DNA of 42,837 bases from a virus. The position numbers and the translations under genes are program-made. Below, piece by piece: positions 12,218 to 20,698 of this stretch. The notes beneath the pieces are model-generated. The model searched no databases and was not told the origin of the DNA. It saw nothing but the letters and a program-made list of their open reading frames with translations. The stretch lies in IMG/VR virus record IMGVR_UViG_3300010160_000086, positions 1 to 42,837 of that record; one strand, written 5' to 3'. Position 1 is the first letter of the stretch. Each line of letters begins with the position of its first letter.

Positions 12218-12621
12218 GTATTTTGTGGTTTTTTACCAATATTATACTTGGCTGTAAGTTCCCAGTCATTCTTCTCCTTGTGAGACAGAATCTTAATTTG
12301 AGATAGGAAGATAGGTGGTGGTTCCTCGACTTGTCTGGTGTTGACAATCTTTACCAGTCCCCAATCAGAAAGTAACTTGGTGATGGCATTTCTACGAGAC
12401 AAATCGTTCTCGCTAATGTCTGTAGGTTTACCATCCAAAGCAAATAATTCTTTGAAATGAACAATATAATACTTACCTTGTTTATGTAAAATATGACAAG
12501 ACTGGTATAAAATTCTATCTTTTTTGGAAGCTACACCGATTCGGGTTAATGTCTCACGAACTTTTAAAAAATCATCTTTCTCATCTAGTGTAACTTCAAC
12601 TAAATCATTAATTGAAATCAT
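12214..12621 (-). CDS. regA: RegA translational repressor
   Basis: 135 residues (T4: 122). Binds early phage mRNAs at start sites and blocks translation. Seen: FLKVRETLTRIGVASKKDRILYQSCHILHKQGKYYIVHFKELFALDG, which is almost residue-for-residue the T4 RegA block (LYQSCHIL, KQGKYYIVHFKE), then a WGLVKIV segment and a C-terminal YNIGKK like T4 YTIGN. Order gp44 / insert / gp62 / regA is as in T4 except for the insert; its ATG overlaps the gp62 stop. Confidence 0.97.
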   Translation of the reverse strand: MISINDLVEVTLDEKDDFLKVRETLTRIGVASKKDRILYQSCHILHKQGKYYIVHFKELFALDGKPTDISENDLSRRNAITKLLSDWGLVKIVNTRQVEEPPPIFLSQIKILSHKEKNDWELTAKYNIGKKPQNT

Positions 12622-13010
12622 TATTTGTTCACTCCGCCTTTATTTGTTTTTGCTTTTATTTCAGCGATTTGCTCATCATTTAGAATTCGTAATGCTTCTT
12701 TAGCTTTTGCATTAGAAAAACCAAAATATAACTTAACAGATTCTATATCTCTATCAACCTCTGATTTCTGCCACGGTTGAAATTTCCGTTTCATAGGTCT
12801 AATGGTATTTAGAAGATACTGATATTGCATATCCGAATCAAGGCCGGAATGAACATTCATTTCATTGGCATAACCAACACAATCCATATGATAAGACAGA
12901 GCACGATTGACCACAAATGGTTTATAATCTTTATAATCATAATTATCTTGGAAGACAGATTTCTTAGTTTGTAAGATTGAAGGTACAATCTCTTTGAATA
13001 AATCCGGCAT
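12621..13010 (-). CDS. 62: Clamp-loader small subunit gp62
   Basis: 129 residues, shorter than T4 gp62 (187) but like the cyanophage form. Forms the gp44/62 ATP-dependent loader of the gp45 clamp. Seen: YKPFVVNRALSYHMDCVGYANEMN, LDSDMQYQYLLNTIRPMKRKFQPW, segments corresponding to T4 MVENALSQFP and FNYLMAAVPRGKRYGKW. Assignment also rests on its place next to gp44 and regA. Nearly contiguous with both neighbours. Confidence 0.9.
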   Translation of the reverse strand: MPDLFKEIVPSILQTKKSVFQDNYDYKDYKPFVVNRALSYHMDCVGYANEMNVHSGLDSDMQYQYLLNTIRPMKRKFQPWQKSEVDRDIESVKLYFGFSNAKAKEALRILNDEQIAEIKAKTNKGGVNK

Positions 13011-13011
13011 A

Positions 13012-13467
13012 TCAATACTCCGAGACGGTGTACTTCTGGAGTTCTCTTGCTTCTTCGTCAGACATTTTCTTAACAGGAATCAAAGCAGGTTGTTCACGAT
13101 TAATTAAAATCATTTCACGGCCATCTTTGGTTCTATATGTTGTGGTAACAAAGTTCTTTGGTTCTACTCTGAAAATCCAACCAGCCCATTTGTCAGTATG
13201 GCGAGGTGCTGGTACAGAAACGAAATAAAGAACATCAACGGAACGGCATTTGCGTAGTTGATTTGGTTTAAATGTAAAAGAATTTTTCATAATAAATGGA
13301 ACTTGAGTTTTAACCTCAACCTTATATTGTCCATCTACCATCAAGTCTTTCTCTGAATCATATTTGTTGATTGAAGATTCAATTCTACAACCTTCACCAC
13401 TCAACATATTGATTACAATCTTTTCACCAGCAAGACCTAGCTCATTCATCAATTCTTCTTTGGTCAT
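13012..13467 (-). CDS. PD-(D/E)XK nuclease-like protein inserted between gp44 and gp62
   Basis: 151 residues. Seen: helical N-terminus LAGEKIVINMLSGEG, then D40-L-M-V-D-G followed by VEVKTQ, giving an acidic residue and an E-x-K pair as in PD-(D/E)XK nucleases (restriction and Holliday-type folds), then FTFKPNQLRKCRSVDVLYFVSVPAP. These features suggest a small endonuclease, but catalysis is not proven. It separates gp44 and gp62, which are adjacent in T4, and overlaps the gp44 stop by 4 nt. It could be a repair or resolvase-like partner of the replisome, or a domesticated selfish nuclease. Confidence 0.65.
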   Translation of the reverse strand: MTKEELMNELGLAGEKIVINMLSGEGCRIESSINKYDSEKDLMVDGQYKVEVKTQVPFIMKNSFTFKPNQLRKCRSVDVLYFVSVPAPRHTDKWAGWIFRVEPKNFVTTTYRTKDGREMILINREQPALIPVKKMSDEEARELQKYTVSEY

Positions 13468-14396
13468 TTGAACTCACAATCCATCATAATTTCTGTAAGG
13501 CAGGCAATCATGTTAATTTCATGGTCTGCCACGAAAGCGGCTTGATATTGATATCTAGCCAAAATTACAACCATCTGTGGAACAGATTGTGATTTCAATG
13601 ATTCATATAACGAATCATAAAGTTTACGATAAATCTTAACTGGGTCATTGTCTAAGTTGTTGGTGACCCACTTACGAGCGGCTGCAAAGTCTTTCTCTTT
13701 CAAACCTTTTGTAAGTTCACCTAACTGGACATCGGACACAGAGGTGAGAATACCTTTGTCAATAGTACCAGATACACTATAACGCTGCAACTCATTAAGA
13801 ATGCGGCGATTATCAGGGAAATGTTTAGTAATAACTGCGGCCACGACCTCTTTATCATAGGTGACTCCTTCTTCTTTTAAGACCCACTCAATACGTTTAA
13901 ATAATTGTGAGGCCATCTTGGCCTTAGAACCATTGATTTTAAAGTCAACAACGGCACAACGAGAATGTATGGGGTCAATGATACGGTTCTTAAAATTACA
14001 GGTGAATATAAAAGAACAGTTTAAGGAGAACTCCTCAATTGCACCACGCAACGCAGGTTGGGTGGAATTAGGATTTAGATAGTCTGCTTCGTCTATAATA
14101 ATGACCTTACGGCCACCAGTGAAACTTACAGATGAAGCATAGTTTTTAATTTTATTACGCAGAACATCAATACCAGACTCATCTGAACCATTGATAACGA
14201 TATAATCACAACCAACTTCTTCACAGAGAGCTCTTGCAATTGTAGTCTTGCCCACTCCAGCCGAACCAGAGAGTAATAAATTTGGTATCTCTTTTCTATT
14301 GACATATTCTAAAAATGTATTTTTGATTGATTCAGGTAGAATACAATCTTCCACGGTCTTTGGCCGATACTTCTCGGTCCACAATAGATGTTCCAT
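13464..14396 (-). CDS. 44: Clamp-loader large subunit gp44 (AAA+)
   Basis: 310 residues (T4: 319). AAA+ ATPase that loads gp45 on primer-template. Seen: WTEKYRPKTVEDCILP N-terminal box, Walker A GSAGVGKTT (44-52), Walker B IIIDEAD (99-105), sensor-1 region FTCN (131-134) and the RFC arginine finger SRC (145-147). Intact. Downstream are the nuclease-like gene, gp62 and regA. Confidence 0.97.
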   Translation of the reverse strand: MEHLLWTEKYRPKTVEDCILPESIKNTFLEYVNRKEIPNLLLSGSAGVGKTTIARALCEEVGCDYIVINGSDESGIDVLRNKIKNYASSVSFTGGRKVIIIDEADYLNPNSTQPALRGAIEEFSLNCSFIFTCNFKNRIIDPIHSRCAVVDFKINGSKAKMASQLFKRIEWVLKEEGVTYDKEVVAAVITKHFPDNRRILNELQRYSVSGTIDKGILTSVSDVQLGELTKGLKEKDFAAARKWVTNNLDNDPVKIYRKLYDSLYESLKSQSVPQMVVILARYQYQAAFVADHEINMIACLTEIMMDCEFK

Positions 14397-14428
14397 AATT
14401 CACTTCTTTCATAATATAATATAATTGA

Positions 14429-14704
14429 TTACTTAATTTCAGTAATACTTTCAAATAAGGCTTCAAACTCTTTTGATTCAGCCACATCAGTTTGGAATGA
14501 ATTCTTATGTTGTGTCTTTGCCATACGTTTAAGAATCTTTTTAGGAATCTTCAGTTCGTCATGTGCAATGTCTACAATATCTTTGATGGCTTGGTTGTTA
14601 CCATCATTTCTGTGCATATGAAGTACAACTTCATCCACATAACCTTTCAGTTTCTTCAAATCGTCCTCGTCATAAGAACCGAATAGTGTGTTTACTTTAG
14701 TCAT
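14429..14704 (-). CDS. dsbA: DsbA-like late-transcription dsDNA-binding protein
   Basis: 91 residues (T4 DsbA: 89). In T4, DsbA binds dsDNA and affects late transcription. Seen: IKDIVDIAHDELKIPKKILKRMAKTQHKNSF aligns with T4 IKDIRIRAKDELGVDGKMFNRLLALYHKDN, and both proteins end in an acidic helix with an F near the end. Remaining doubt: a gp33-like role is possible because the gene sits beside gp45. Its start overlaps the upstream small gene by 8 nt. Confidence 0.72.
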   Translation of the reverse strand: MTKVNTLFGSYDEDDLKKLKGYVDEVVLHMHRNDGNNQAIKDIVDIAHDELKIPKKILKRMAKTQHKNSFQTDVAESKEFEALFESITEIK

Positions 14705-14891
14705 CTAATTGTCCTTGTATCATACCAACAGCTTCAAGTTGACTTTCTTCAATCAAAAATGAACCGTTTATCATAGAAATAACCGTCTTACCATTATTCT
14801 TTTCATCGGAGGCAATAAAAACTCCGACAACATATTCAGGATTGATAGCAAATTTATTTTTAGTTACATCATCTGTAAAATATATTAACAA
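14697..14891 (-). CDS. Small hypothetical protein next to gp45
   Basis: 64 residues. Not assigned. Seen: short beta-rich pattern, FAINPEYVVGVFIA and KTVISMINGSFLIEES followed by a helix, reminiscent of the FlbD family of about 60-residue proteins (loop, strand, INGxxxxVxES). Similarity is only in pattern. Located between gp45 and the DsbA-like gene with 2 nt and 8 nt junctions, so it belongs to the replication/late-transcription operon. Confidence 0.8.
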   Translation of the reverse strand: MLIYFTDDVTKNKFAINPEYVVGVFIASDEKNNGKTVISMINGSFLIEESQLEAVGMIQGQLDD

Positions 14892-14893
14892 AA

Positions 14894-15565
14894 TTAAGCT
14901 CCTGTCTTAGATTCTTTAGCTTCAAAAGCAATCCAATATTGAATGTCATCTTTAGTATTTTGGAAGTGGCCAATACCTTTGAACGAAATCTTTACTGAAT
15001 ATGTTCCAGAGATAAGTTTGATATTATCTGTTTTGAAAACAATTTTATATTTCTTGCCGTTACCCTCACCAACTTCAATTGTGTTTGTGTGTGCAGCAGG
15101 ATTAGAGGCATCAAATGTAATTAATTCAATCAAGTCGCCTTCTGATTGTACAGAAATATTTGGTGAAGACATTACACTAGCGGCCTTCATCAAAGATTCA
15201 TAGTCTTCGGCAGATAATGTGAATTCACAATCAACAGAAGGAAGTGTGATTTCTTTTTCTGGTGGAATTACAATCATATTTGAAGGTGTCTTGTAATAAT
15301 TACCTTTATGTTTACCATTCTTAAAAATGATATGTGTATCTGTGAAATTAATCTCAGAATCTTTATACAGACTATGTACAGACAAGAACTCATTCAAGTC
15401 ATATACACAAAATTCTTGTGGAAATTCATCTTTAAGATTGGCTTGAGCCAATACAGTTTTACTGGAAGATACAGTAGTTAGTTTCTTCCCTTTCTTGAAT
15501 TGAATTCCTTGGTTGATTGCCGAAAAATTCTTCAACACCATTAGTGTTTCATTTGATAGTTTCAT
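14894..15565 (-). CDS. 45: Sliding clamp gp45
   Basis: 223 residues (T4: 228). Trimeric processivity clamp for gp43 and the mobile activator of late transcription with gp55. Seen: MKLSNETLMVLKNFSAINQGI, matching T4 MKLSKDTTALLKNFATINSGI, then YDLNEFLSVHSL (T4 YDLNGFLGILSL) and the C-terminal GTYSVKISFKG...YWIAFEA. Complete. It overlaps the upstream pyrophosphohydrolase gene by 17 nt. Confidence 0.97.
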   Translation of the reverse strand: MKLSNETLMVLKNFSAINQGIQFKKGKKLTTVSSSKTVLAQANLKDEFPQEFCVYDLNEFLSVHSLYKDSEINFTDTHIIFKNGKHKGNYYKTPSNMIVIPPEKEITLPSVDCEFTLSAEDYESLMKAASVMSSPNISVQSEGDLIELITFDASNPAAHTNTIEVGEGNGKKYKIVFKTDNIKLISGTYSVKISFKGIGHFQNTKDDIQYWIAFEAKESKTGA

Positions 15566-15908
15566 TCACTTCTCCATTATTTAAAAAATCAATTGTATCA
15601 TGTTCATACAAAAACATCAAGCAGCACATGGCGTGTGCTAAGTGATTCTTACCAGACTCATCATCATTTTGTTCACCGCTATGCCAAGCCCATAGATGAC
15701 GCATCATTGCATCAAAATATCTACGCTTGGCATCTGGTACTTTTTTCCAATTACCTGGTTCATACTTCTGAGCACCAAAAGTTAAAATTTCTACTGTTGC
15801 TTTTAGTGCTTCTGGTGGAAGCAAACCATATTGTAATTTCCCTCCATCAAATTTTCTACCGCCTGTATTGGCAGTTTGTGATGCTTTAACAACATCTTGC
15901 ATTGTCAT
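15549..15908 (-). CDS. dATP/dGTP pyrophosphohydrolase-like (DUF5664)
   Basis: 119 residues from ATG 15908, which overlaps the glycosyltransferase stop as ATGA. Seen: GGRKFDGGKLQYGLLPPEAL (N-terminal signature of the family), YEPGNWKKV, HLWAWHSGEQNDDESGKNHLAHAMCCLMFLYEHD with the E-x-D/E and H-x-x-H-A acidic/histidine helices of MazG-like all-alpha NTP pyrophosphatases. Probably hydrolyses purine dNTPs and adjusts the pool; the exact substrate is not provable here. Upstream of gp45. Confidence 0.82.
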   Translation of the reverse strand: MTMQDVVKASQTANTGGRKFDGGKLQYGLLPPEALKATVEILTFGAQKYEPGNWKKVPDAKRRYFDAMMRHLWAWHSGEQNDDESGKNHLAHAMCCLMFLYEHDTIDFLNNGEVNETIK

Positions 15909-16726
15909 CACATCTCTCCAACATAATTAGCAACAGCTGGCATATCTCCTTGGAAATGATAGGTGCCGATATGTGATGTTTTCATCCATGGACAGAGGTG
16001 GATTTGTCCACCAATCTTTCGCCACATTTGACAGAACATATAATCTTCTGAAAGATAACGGTCAGAACCGCCACCAGTAATTGATTCTTTGCTATCAATT
16101 ACAGTATCAAAGAAGGCATGAATGTATCGTGTACCATCAAAGTGTGCTTGACCTACATGGTCAGGTTTGTAACGAATGGAGGGATATGCTTCTTCCATTT
16201 TCTTAAATACACCACGTTTAATCATCATAAAACCAGTGCCAATTTCCATAACTTCTAATGGTTCAGTAACTTGAAATTGTGCTGTGCCTTTAACTGGATT
16301 AAAAACGTAATCGCCAGTAACTTTCTCCAATATACCAGCTTCAATATCTGGATTCTTTTGCATAGCCTTCTTAACAGATGACCATTTAATTGCTTTCTTG
16401 GGATAGGGACCACCAGACACTTCTTTATCCATTGCCAACAAAGCAATTACATCTTGTGGATTGAAGTGAATGTCCGAATCAATAAACAACATATGTGTAC
16501 AATCGGAACGATGGAGATATTCGTCAACGAGATAGTTTCTCGCTCGAGTAATTAGGGACTCATTGAATAGAAATGAGAATTTGACTTGAATACCATATTG
16601 CATACAAAGGCCTTGTAAGTCCAAACAAGCCTTCATGTATAGACCGTGGTTCATACCGCCATACATTGGTGTTGCTACAAACAGACTCTTTGTTTGTAAA
16701 TCTTCTTTTTTAATTGATATTTCCAT
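15908..16726 (-). CDS. Glycosyltransferase-like protein (GT-A type)
   Basis: 272 residues. Seen: a nucleotide-sugar fold start LFVATPMYGGMNHGLYMKACLDL, an arginine-rich LITRARNYLVDEYL, the metal-binding DSDIHF (DxD, about residues 89-94), GPYPKKAIKW, EIGTGFMMIKR and SEDYMFCQMWRKIGG. This order is typical of phage glycosyltransferases that modify DNA, capsid or host surface. Acceptor unknown. GGAGC precedes the start. It begins right after the terminator of the winged-helix gene. Confidence 0.8.
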   Translation of the reverse strand: MEISIKKEDLQTKSLFVATPMYGGMNHGLYMKACLDLQGLCMQYGIQVKFSFLFNESLITRARNYLVDEYLHRSDCTHMLFIDSDIHFNPQDVIALLAMDKEVSGGPYPKKAIKWSSVKKAMQKNPDIEAGILEKVTGDYVFNPVKGTAQFQVTEPLEVMEIGTGFMMIKRGVFKKMEEAYPSIRYKPDHVGQAHFDGTRYIHAFFDTVIDSKESITGGGSDRYLSEDYMFCQMWRKIGGQIHLCPWMKTSHIGTYHFQGDMPAVANYVGEM

Positions 16727-16741
16727 TTGTGCTCCGATTAG

Positions 16742-16777
16742 AAAAAAAAGGGAGTACCACTATTACGGTGGTCTCCC
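16742..16777 (-). terminator. Hairpin terminator after winged-helix gene
   Basis: Minus strand GGGAGACCAC...GTGGTACTCCC (16777-16750, one bulged A) followed by eight T's. Strong intrinsic terminator, 12 nt after the stop of the winged-helix gene. Confidence 0.94.
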
Positions 16778-16788
16778 TAATAAGCGGT

Positions 16789-17055
16789 TTAAGCTAAGCT
16801 GTAACCGGCTTCAAGTGCTGTGCGCACCATGGATTTAGTTGGCTTACCAATGCGGTAAGAAGCAACTTTAACACCGTCAGCGTTGTACTTGGTGTTAGTG
16901 TAGATAACGTGACCTTCTTGGCGAAGTTCATCGATACGAGCAGACACATTGGTAATACCAAAGCGGCGGCGAGCTTGCTCGACTGTGAAGGTATTGTAAC
17001 CTTCTGGTTTGCTCAAAGCATTCAACATACGTTGTTTTGCGGATAGTTTAGTCAT
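16789..17055 (-). CDS. Small winged-helix DNA-binding protein
   Basis: 88 residues, basic. Seen: QRMLNALSKPEGYNTFTVEQARRRFGITNVSARIDELRQEGHVIYTNTKY: a helix-turn-helix with recognition helix around SARIDELRQEG and a beta wing with VIYTN...ASYRIGKP, as in winged-helix regulators of phage and archaeal type. Good ribosome site GGAGA. Monocistronic, with its own sigma70 promoter (17106-17135), a GAAA-loop hairpin in its leader (17086-17099) and a strong terminator. Probably an early-expressed transcription regulator. GC content looks higher than in its neighbours. Confidence 0.85.
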   Translation of the reverse strand: MTKLSAKQRMLNALSKPEGYNTFTVEQARRRFGITNVSARIDELRQEGHVIYTNTKYNADGVKVASYRIGKPTKSMVRTALEAGYSLA

Positions 17056-17085
17056 AATTTTCTCCTAATGACAAAGTTTCAAAGT

Positions 17086-17099
17086 CTTGCTTTCGCAAG
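17086..17099 (-). promoter_or_regulatory. Leader hairpin with GAAA tetraloop
   Basis: CTTGC-GAAA-GCAAG in the 5' untranslated leader of the winged-helix gene, about 30 nt before the ATG. May stabilise the 5' end or act as a control element. Confidence 0.6.
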
Positions 17100-17105
17100 T
17101 TACAC

Positions 17106-17135
17106 ATCATATCATTATATATGTGTGTGTGTCAA
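17106..17135 (-). promoter_or_regulatory. Sigma70 promoter of the winged-helix gene
   Basis: Perfect TTGACA (17135-17130), 18 bp containing a (CA) repeat, TATGAT (17111-17106) on the minus strand. Confidence 0.75.
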
Positions 17136-17139
17136 GCGT

Positions 17140-18408
17140 TTATCGACCAACTTGTGGTAAATATTTCGCTTTCGTGTCTTCCCATGATAGATAAATTAAA
17201 TCATCATAGAAAAGATTCTCATACGATACGTTGTTTTTCTTCTTCAACATTGAAATACGGCCTTTGGCGTACTTGGTTTTCCAAATCTCCGTCAACGTAT
17301 CGGTACTGGTATCAAATGATTTTACCAATTCGTTATCTTTAATTTTTTTACAAAGAAACTCATTAGTATTGTTATACAACGGACTAAAATAAATGCCACG
17401 TTGATGTTCTGTTCTTGTTAATGCTTTTGGTATGCCAAGTTTTGGATAAGCAAAATGTAAAGAACGATTCTTATGGTCACGTTTTAAAGGTAGACCTTGT
17501 TTGTTTTTGGCTTCCCACCACTCAAAGTATTTACGAGTATGTTCTTCTTTCAGCCATTCGAAAATCATCTTCTTTGTGGAACGGGAAGGTTCGAAAGCAA
17601 CTGAACCAGAAGAAAATCCCATCTTATTCCAATGTTCCAAACCATCATACTGAGAAAGACCACCGGACTTTGTGTTACCATAAAGTGAAGTAGTAGTAAC
17701 ACCAACAAGTGTATCTCCATATTTTTCTTTCCAATCTTTCTGAACGGTGTCAGATAAACATAACAAGGCAAGCAACTTGCCACCCATATAATTATAACCA
17801 AGTGGTTGTAATGGAACAATAGTAGAACCAATGGCAGTATGATTAATCATACCCTCTGAGGTCTTTACAGTTCTATCCCAACCAATCGATTTATCTCTTG
17901 GAGTCAAGTCCAAGAAATCGGAAGATATACAAATAACACCTAGATAATTTTTTGTAATCTCGTCTTCAATGGTATAAAATAAATTACGGCCAATATTACT
18001 ATTGTTCTTCATCGTGGAAGAAAAAGTACGAATAGCATTCCAAGTTTCTGCTAACTCACCATTATGTAATTTCAATACAGGTTTAAGTTTGGCATAATCA
18101 TCTGGCTCTTTTGGCATCCAGAACTTGGATTTAACTTTCTTAATAAGTAATTCTTGTTCTGGGTTTTCCCACTCAAAGGTCTGGTCACCAAACACATCCA
18201 TACGCATCTCACCAGGATATCTCTCTTTCACTTCACACCACTTTTGGTATAAGGTATACTCTCGGACATCCATCTTAGAGGCATAGGTTAAATCTTCTGT
18301 TAAGAATTTAACCAACTCATCTTTGTCTATATGTTTAAATGTATCAGGCGGGTTGGATTCAGACCAAACTCTCCATTGTTCTTCTACAAACTCAACAGGT
18401 GTCGCCAT
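17140..18408 (-). CDS. DruA/DUF4338-like protein, function unknown
   Basis: 422 residues. Seen: NYLGVICISSDFLDL followed by RDKSIGWD, then GYNYMGGKLLALLCLSDTVQKDWKEKYGD, LVGVTTTSLYG and YDGLEHWNKMGFSSGS. The run 'LGVI.S...RD..IGW', 'nylgsKlLal', 'DW..kYG' and 'W...G' follows the DUF4338 layout of the Druantia defence protein DruA, at a distance. The rest (first about 130 and last about 120 residues) I do not recognise. Similar genes occur in aquatic T4-like phages. Overlaps the deformylase start by 1 nt. A defence or counter-defence role is inference from the family name only. Confidence 0.55.
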   Translation of the reverse strand: MATPVEFVEEQWRVWSESNPPDTFKHIDKDELVKFLTEDLTYASKMDVREYTLYQKWCEVKERYPGEMRMDVFGDQTFEWENPEQELLIKKVKSKFWMPKEPDDYAKLKPVLKLHNGELAETWNAIRTFSSTMKNNSNIGRNLFYTIEDEITKNYLGVICISSDFLDLTPRDKSIGWDRTVKTSEGMINHTAIGSTIVPLQPLGYNYMGGKLLALLCLSDTVQKDWKEKYGDTLVGVTTTSLYGNTKSGGLSQYDGLEHWNKMGFSSGSVAFEPSRSTKKMIFEWLKEEHTRKYFEWWEAKNKQGLPLKRDHKNRSLHFAYPKLGIPKALTRTEHQRGIYFSPLYNNTNEFLCKKIKDNELVKSFDTSTDTLTEIWKTKYAKGRISMLKKKNNVSYENLFYDDLIYLSWEDTKAKYLPQVGR

Positions 18409-18986
18409 TATATCAATCTCAATTTCTTCAAAGTTTTATGCCGTTTTTTCATACCATAATCTAATGCTAACGGTTTCGCCTTATCAGTATACAATATTCC
18501 GTTCATATGGTCAAGCTCATGGAGAAAACAACGAGCAGAAACACCAATGTATGTGGCATTTCTAGTAACACCATTGAAGTCTTGGTATTCCACATCAACT
18601 TCTTTTGCTCTGGTAATTTTTAATCCTAGAAAAGGAAAGGACAAACAACCTTCTGTCATATGTGTTTCATCTCTGGTTGCAATAACTTTTGGATTAAAAA
18701 ATGCCACATATTCTTCTCCGGCACCCATTACAAATACACGATATGGTAATCCACATTGATTTGCCGATAGACCAATACCGTGGTGATGTTTACAGGTATC
18801 TACCAAGGCAGAAGCCAATTCATTTGGATTAATTGGTGGATTTTTCCAATCAAATTCAGCCAATACTTCTCTTAATAGAGGATGACTTTCATTTACCAAA
18901 CGAAGAAAATTCTTTGGTTGGTCTACAACTTTGGATTGTTTTACGGAATCCTCCGTATTATATACAAATATGTCACTTGCACTCAT
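18408..18986 (-). CDS. def: Peptide deformylase
   Basis: 192 residues. Removes the N-formyl group from nascent proteins using a metal ion. Seen: all three motifs, GIGLSANQ (70-77; usual GxGLAAxQ), EGCLS (112-116; metal ligand C114) and HELDH (156-160; ligands H156, H160, base E157). About 40 extra N-terminal residues compared with minimal phage deformylases, but all catalytic residues are present. Phage deformylases are known in aquatic T4-like phages. It overlaps the gp46 stop by 4 nt, inside the recombination operon. Confidence 0.95.
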   Translation of the reverse strand: MSASDIFVYNTEDSVKQSKVVDQPKNFLRLVNESHPLLREVLAEFDWKNPPINPNELASALVDTCKHHHGIGLSANQCGLPYRVFVMGAGEEYVAFFNPKVIATRDETHMTEGCLSFPFLGLKITRAKEVDVEYQDFNGVTRNATYIGVSARCFLHELDHMNGILYTDKAKPLALDYGMKKRHKTLKKLRLI

Positions 18987-20698
18987 TTTGCCACCTGTGA
19001 AAAATTATTTTTCTTTTGAAATTTAATAATAGACCTAAACTTATCAAAAAGTTGGTCTCCCTTGTGAGAGATAACAAAGATGTTGGTATCGGTACCCATC
19101 TCATGTATCAATTTTAAAAATTCTTCTGTACCTACACCATCCAAAGATGAATCAAATACCTCATCTAGTATCAATAGGTTTGTATTAGTAGAGTTCTTTA
19201 ACTTGGCAATCTGTCTCCATGTAAAAAGGAGTGCTAAGTCTATACGCATCTTCTCACCTTCAGAGAAATTGGCATAAGAGAATTCATCACGGTGTCTACT
19301 CTTAATTGTTTCTTCAAAGGACTCATTAATATTAAAGTTAACAAAGAAGTCCATAGCAGTTAAGTACTTGTTAATTAACTTATTCATAATTGGTAAATAC
19401 TGACGAATAATCTTTGTTTTAATACCAGTATCTTTTAATAGTGAACTGGCAAATTCATAATATTGTTTCTCTACTGCCAGTTCTTCTTGTTTGGTTACCA
19501 ACTCAAACAGTTGTGTTTTCAAATCCAAAAGCTTGGTGTTTTCTTCTTCCAAATTATCTTTACGATTGGATAATTCAGTAATCTCTTTTTGTAACTTACC
19601 AACATATTCATTAACAGCAGATATGGTAGAGTTGTGTTTTACAATCTCATTATTATGACCACCAATATGTCTGATAATATCTTGTATCTGTTCTATACGT
19701 TGATTGGTTTGAGAAATCTGAGTTGCAATTTCTTTAAGTCCTTGACGTTGTGTATCAACCTTGGTCCTACTCTCAGTCACTTGTGTATCTTTAAACTCAC
19801 CAACAATGGTTTGTTTACAAGTAGGACAGTTATCATGTTCTTCATAAAAGGCAATATCTTTTTCATTCTTTTTGATATTGGTTTCAATCTTGGATTCTAA
19901 TTGTAATAGTTTCTTACTCTTAGTTTCCATGGACATTTTGTCTTGAATCTTCTTCTGAAGAATATCAATATGTTTCTGTATCAGTACAATATCTTTAGAT
20001 AGTTTATCAATTTGTTTTTGACTGTTGGTAATCTCAACATTCTTTTTAACTATTTCTTCGTCATTACGGTTCTTATGGTCTTCAATATTTTGTTTCAGGA
20101 AACCAATCTTCTCTGAAGTTAGGTTCATTTCATACTTGTACTTTAAAGAATTATCTTTTATAGTTGTCATTCTCTCTTTTACCACGGCATTCATAGAAGA
20201 AAAGATTTGAATGTCTAACAGGTCTTCAATGATTGCTCTACGGTCGGCAGGAGACAATTGCATGAATGGTACAAAAGAAGCTGAACCAAGGATGACTACT
20301 TGCGTGAAAGACTTATAATTTAATTTGAGAATAAACTTCTCTAGGTGTTCTTGATAGTCTTTTGCTTTAGCATCCTGGTCAACCAATTTATCATTACAAT
20401 ATACTTCAAAAGTATTGGGTTTAATACCACGAATTACCTTGTATTGTTTTTTTCCAATAGCAAATTCAATCTCAATTACAGTCTCCTTACTGTTAATTGA
20501 ATTTACAAGTTGTGGTTTGTTAATTTTACGAAATGGTTTACCAAAGAGACCAAAACACAAGGCGTCCAGAATTGTGGATTTACCCGCACCATTGTTACCA
20601 ATGATTAATGTGTTTGGTGACCTTTGTAAATTAATTTCTGTAAATACATTGCCGGTACTTAAAAAATTCTTCCAACGGACTTTCTGAAATATAATCAT
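18983..20698 (-). CDS. 46: Recombination nuclease subunit gp46 (Rad50/SbcC-like)
   Basis: 571 residues (T4: 560). SMC-type ATPase that with gp47 resects DNA ends. Seen: Walker A IGNNGAGKST (33-42), long coiled coil either side of a zinc hook CPTC (about 295), ABC signature FSEGEKMR (about 478-485), Walker B LLILDEVFDSSLDG (about 505-518) and a switch-like VISHKG. Start overlaps the gp47 stop (ATGA). Confidence 0.97.
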   Translation of the reverse strand: MIIFQKVRWKNFLSTGNVFTEINLQRSPNTLIIGNNGAGKSTILDALCFGLFGKPFRKINKPQLVNSINSKETVIEIEFAIGKKQYKVIRGIKPNTFEVYCNDKLVDQDAKAKDYQEHLEKFILKLNYKSFTQVVILGSASFVPFMQLSPADRRAIIEDLLDIQIFSSMNAVVKERMTTIKDNSLKYKYEMNLTSEKIGFLKQNIEDHKNRNDEEIVKKNVEITNSQKQIDKLSKDIVLIQKHIDILQKKIQDKMSMETKSKKLLQLESKIETNIKKNEKDIAFYEEHDNCPTCKQTIVGEFKDTQVTESRTKVDTQRQGLKEIATQISQTNQRIEQIQDIIRHIGGHNNEIVKHNSTISAVNEYVGKLQKEITELSNRKDNLEEENTKLLDLKTQLFELVTKQEELAVEKQYYEFASSLLKDTGIKTKIIRQYLPIMNKLINKYLTAMDFFVNFNINESFEETIKSRHRDEFSYANFSEGEKMRIDLALLFTWRQIAKLKNSTNTNLLILDEVFDSSLDGVGTEEFLKLIHEMGTDTNIFVISHKGDQLFDKFRSIIKFQKKNNFSQVAK

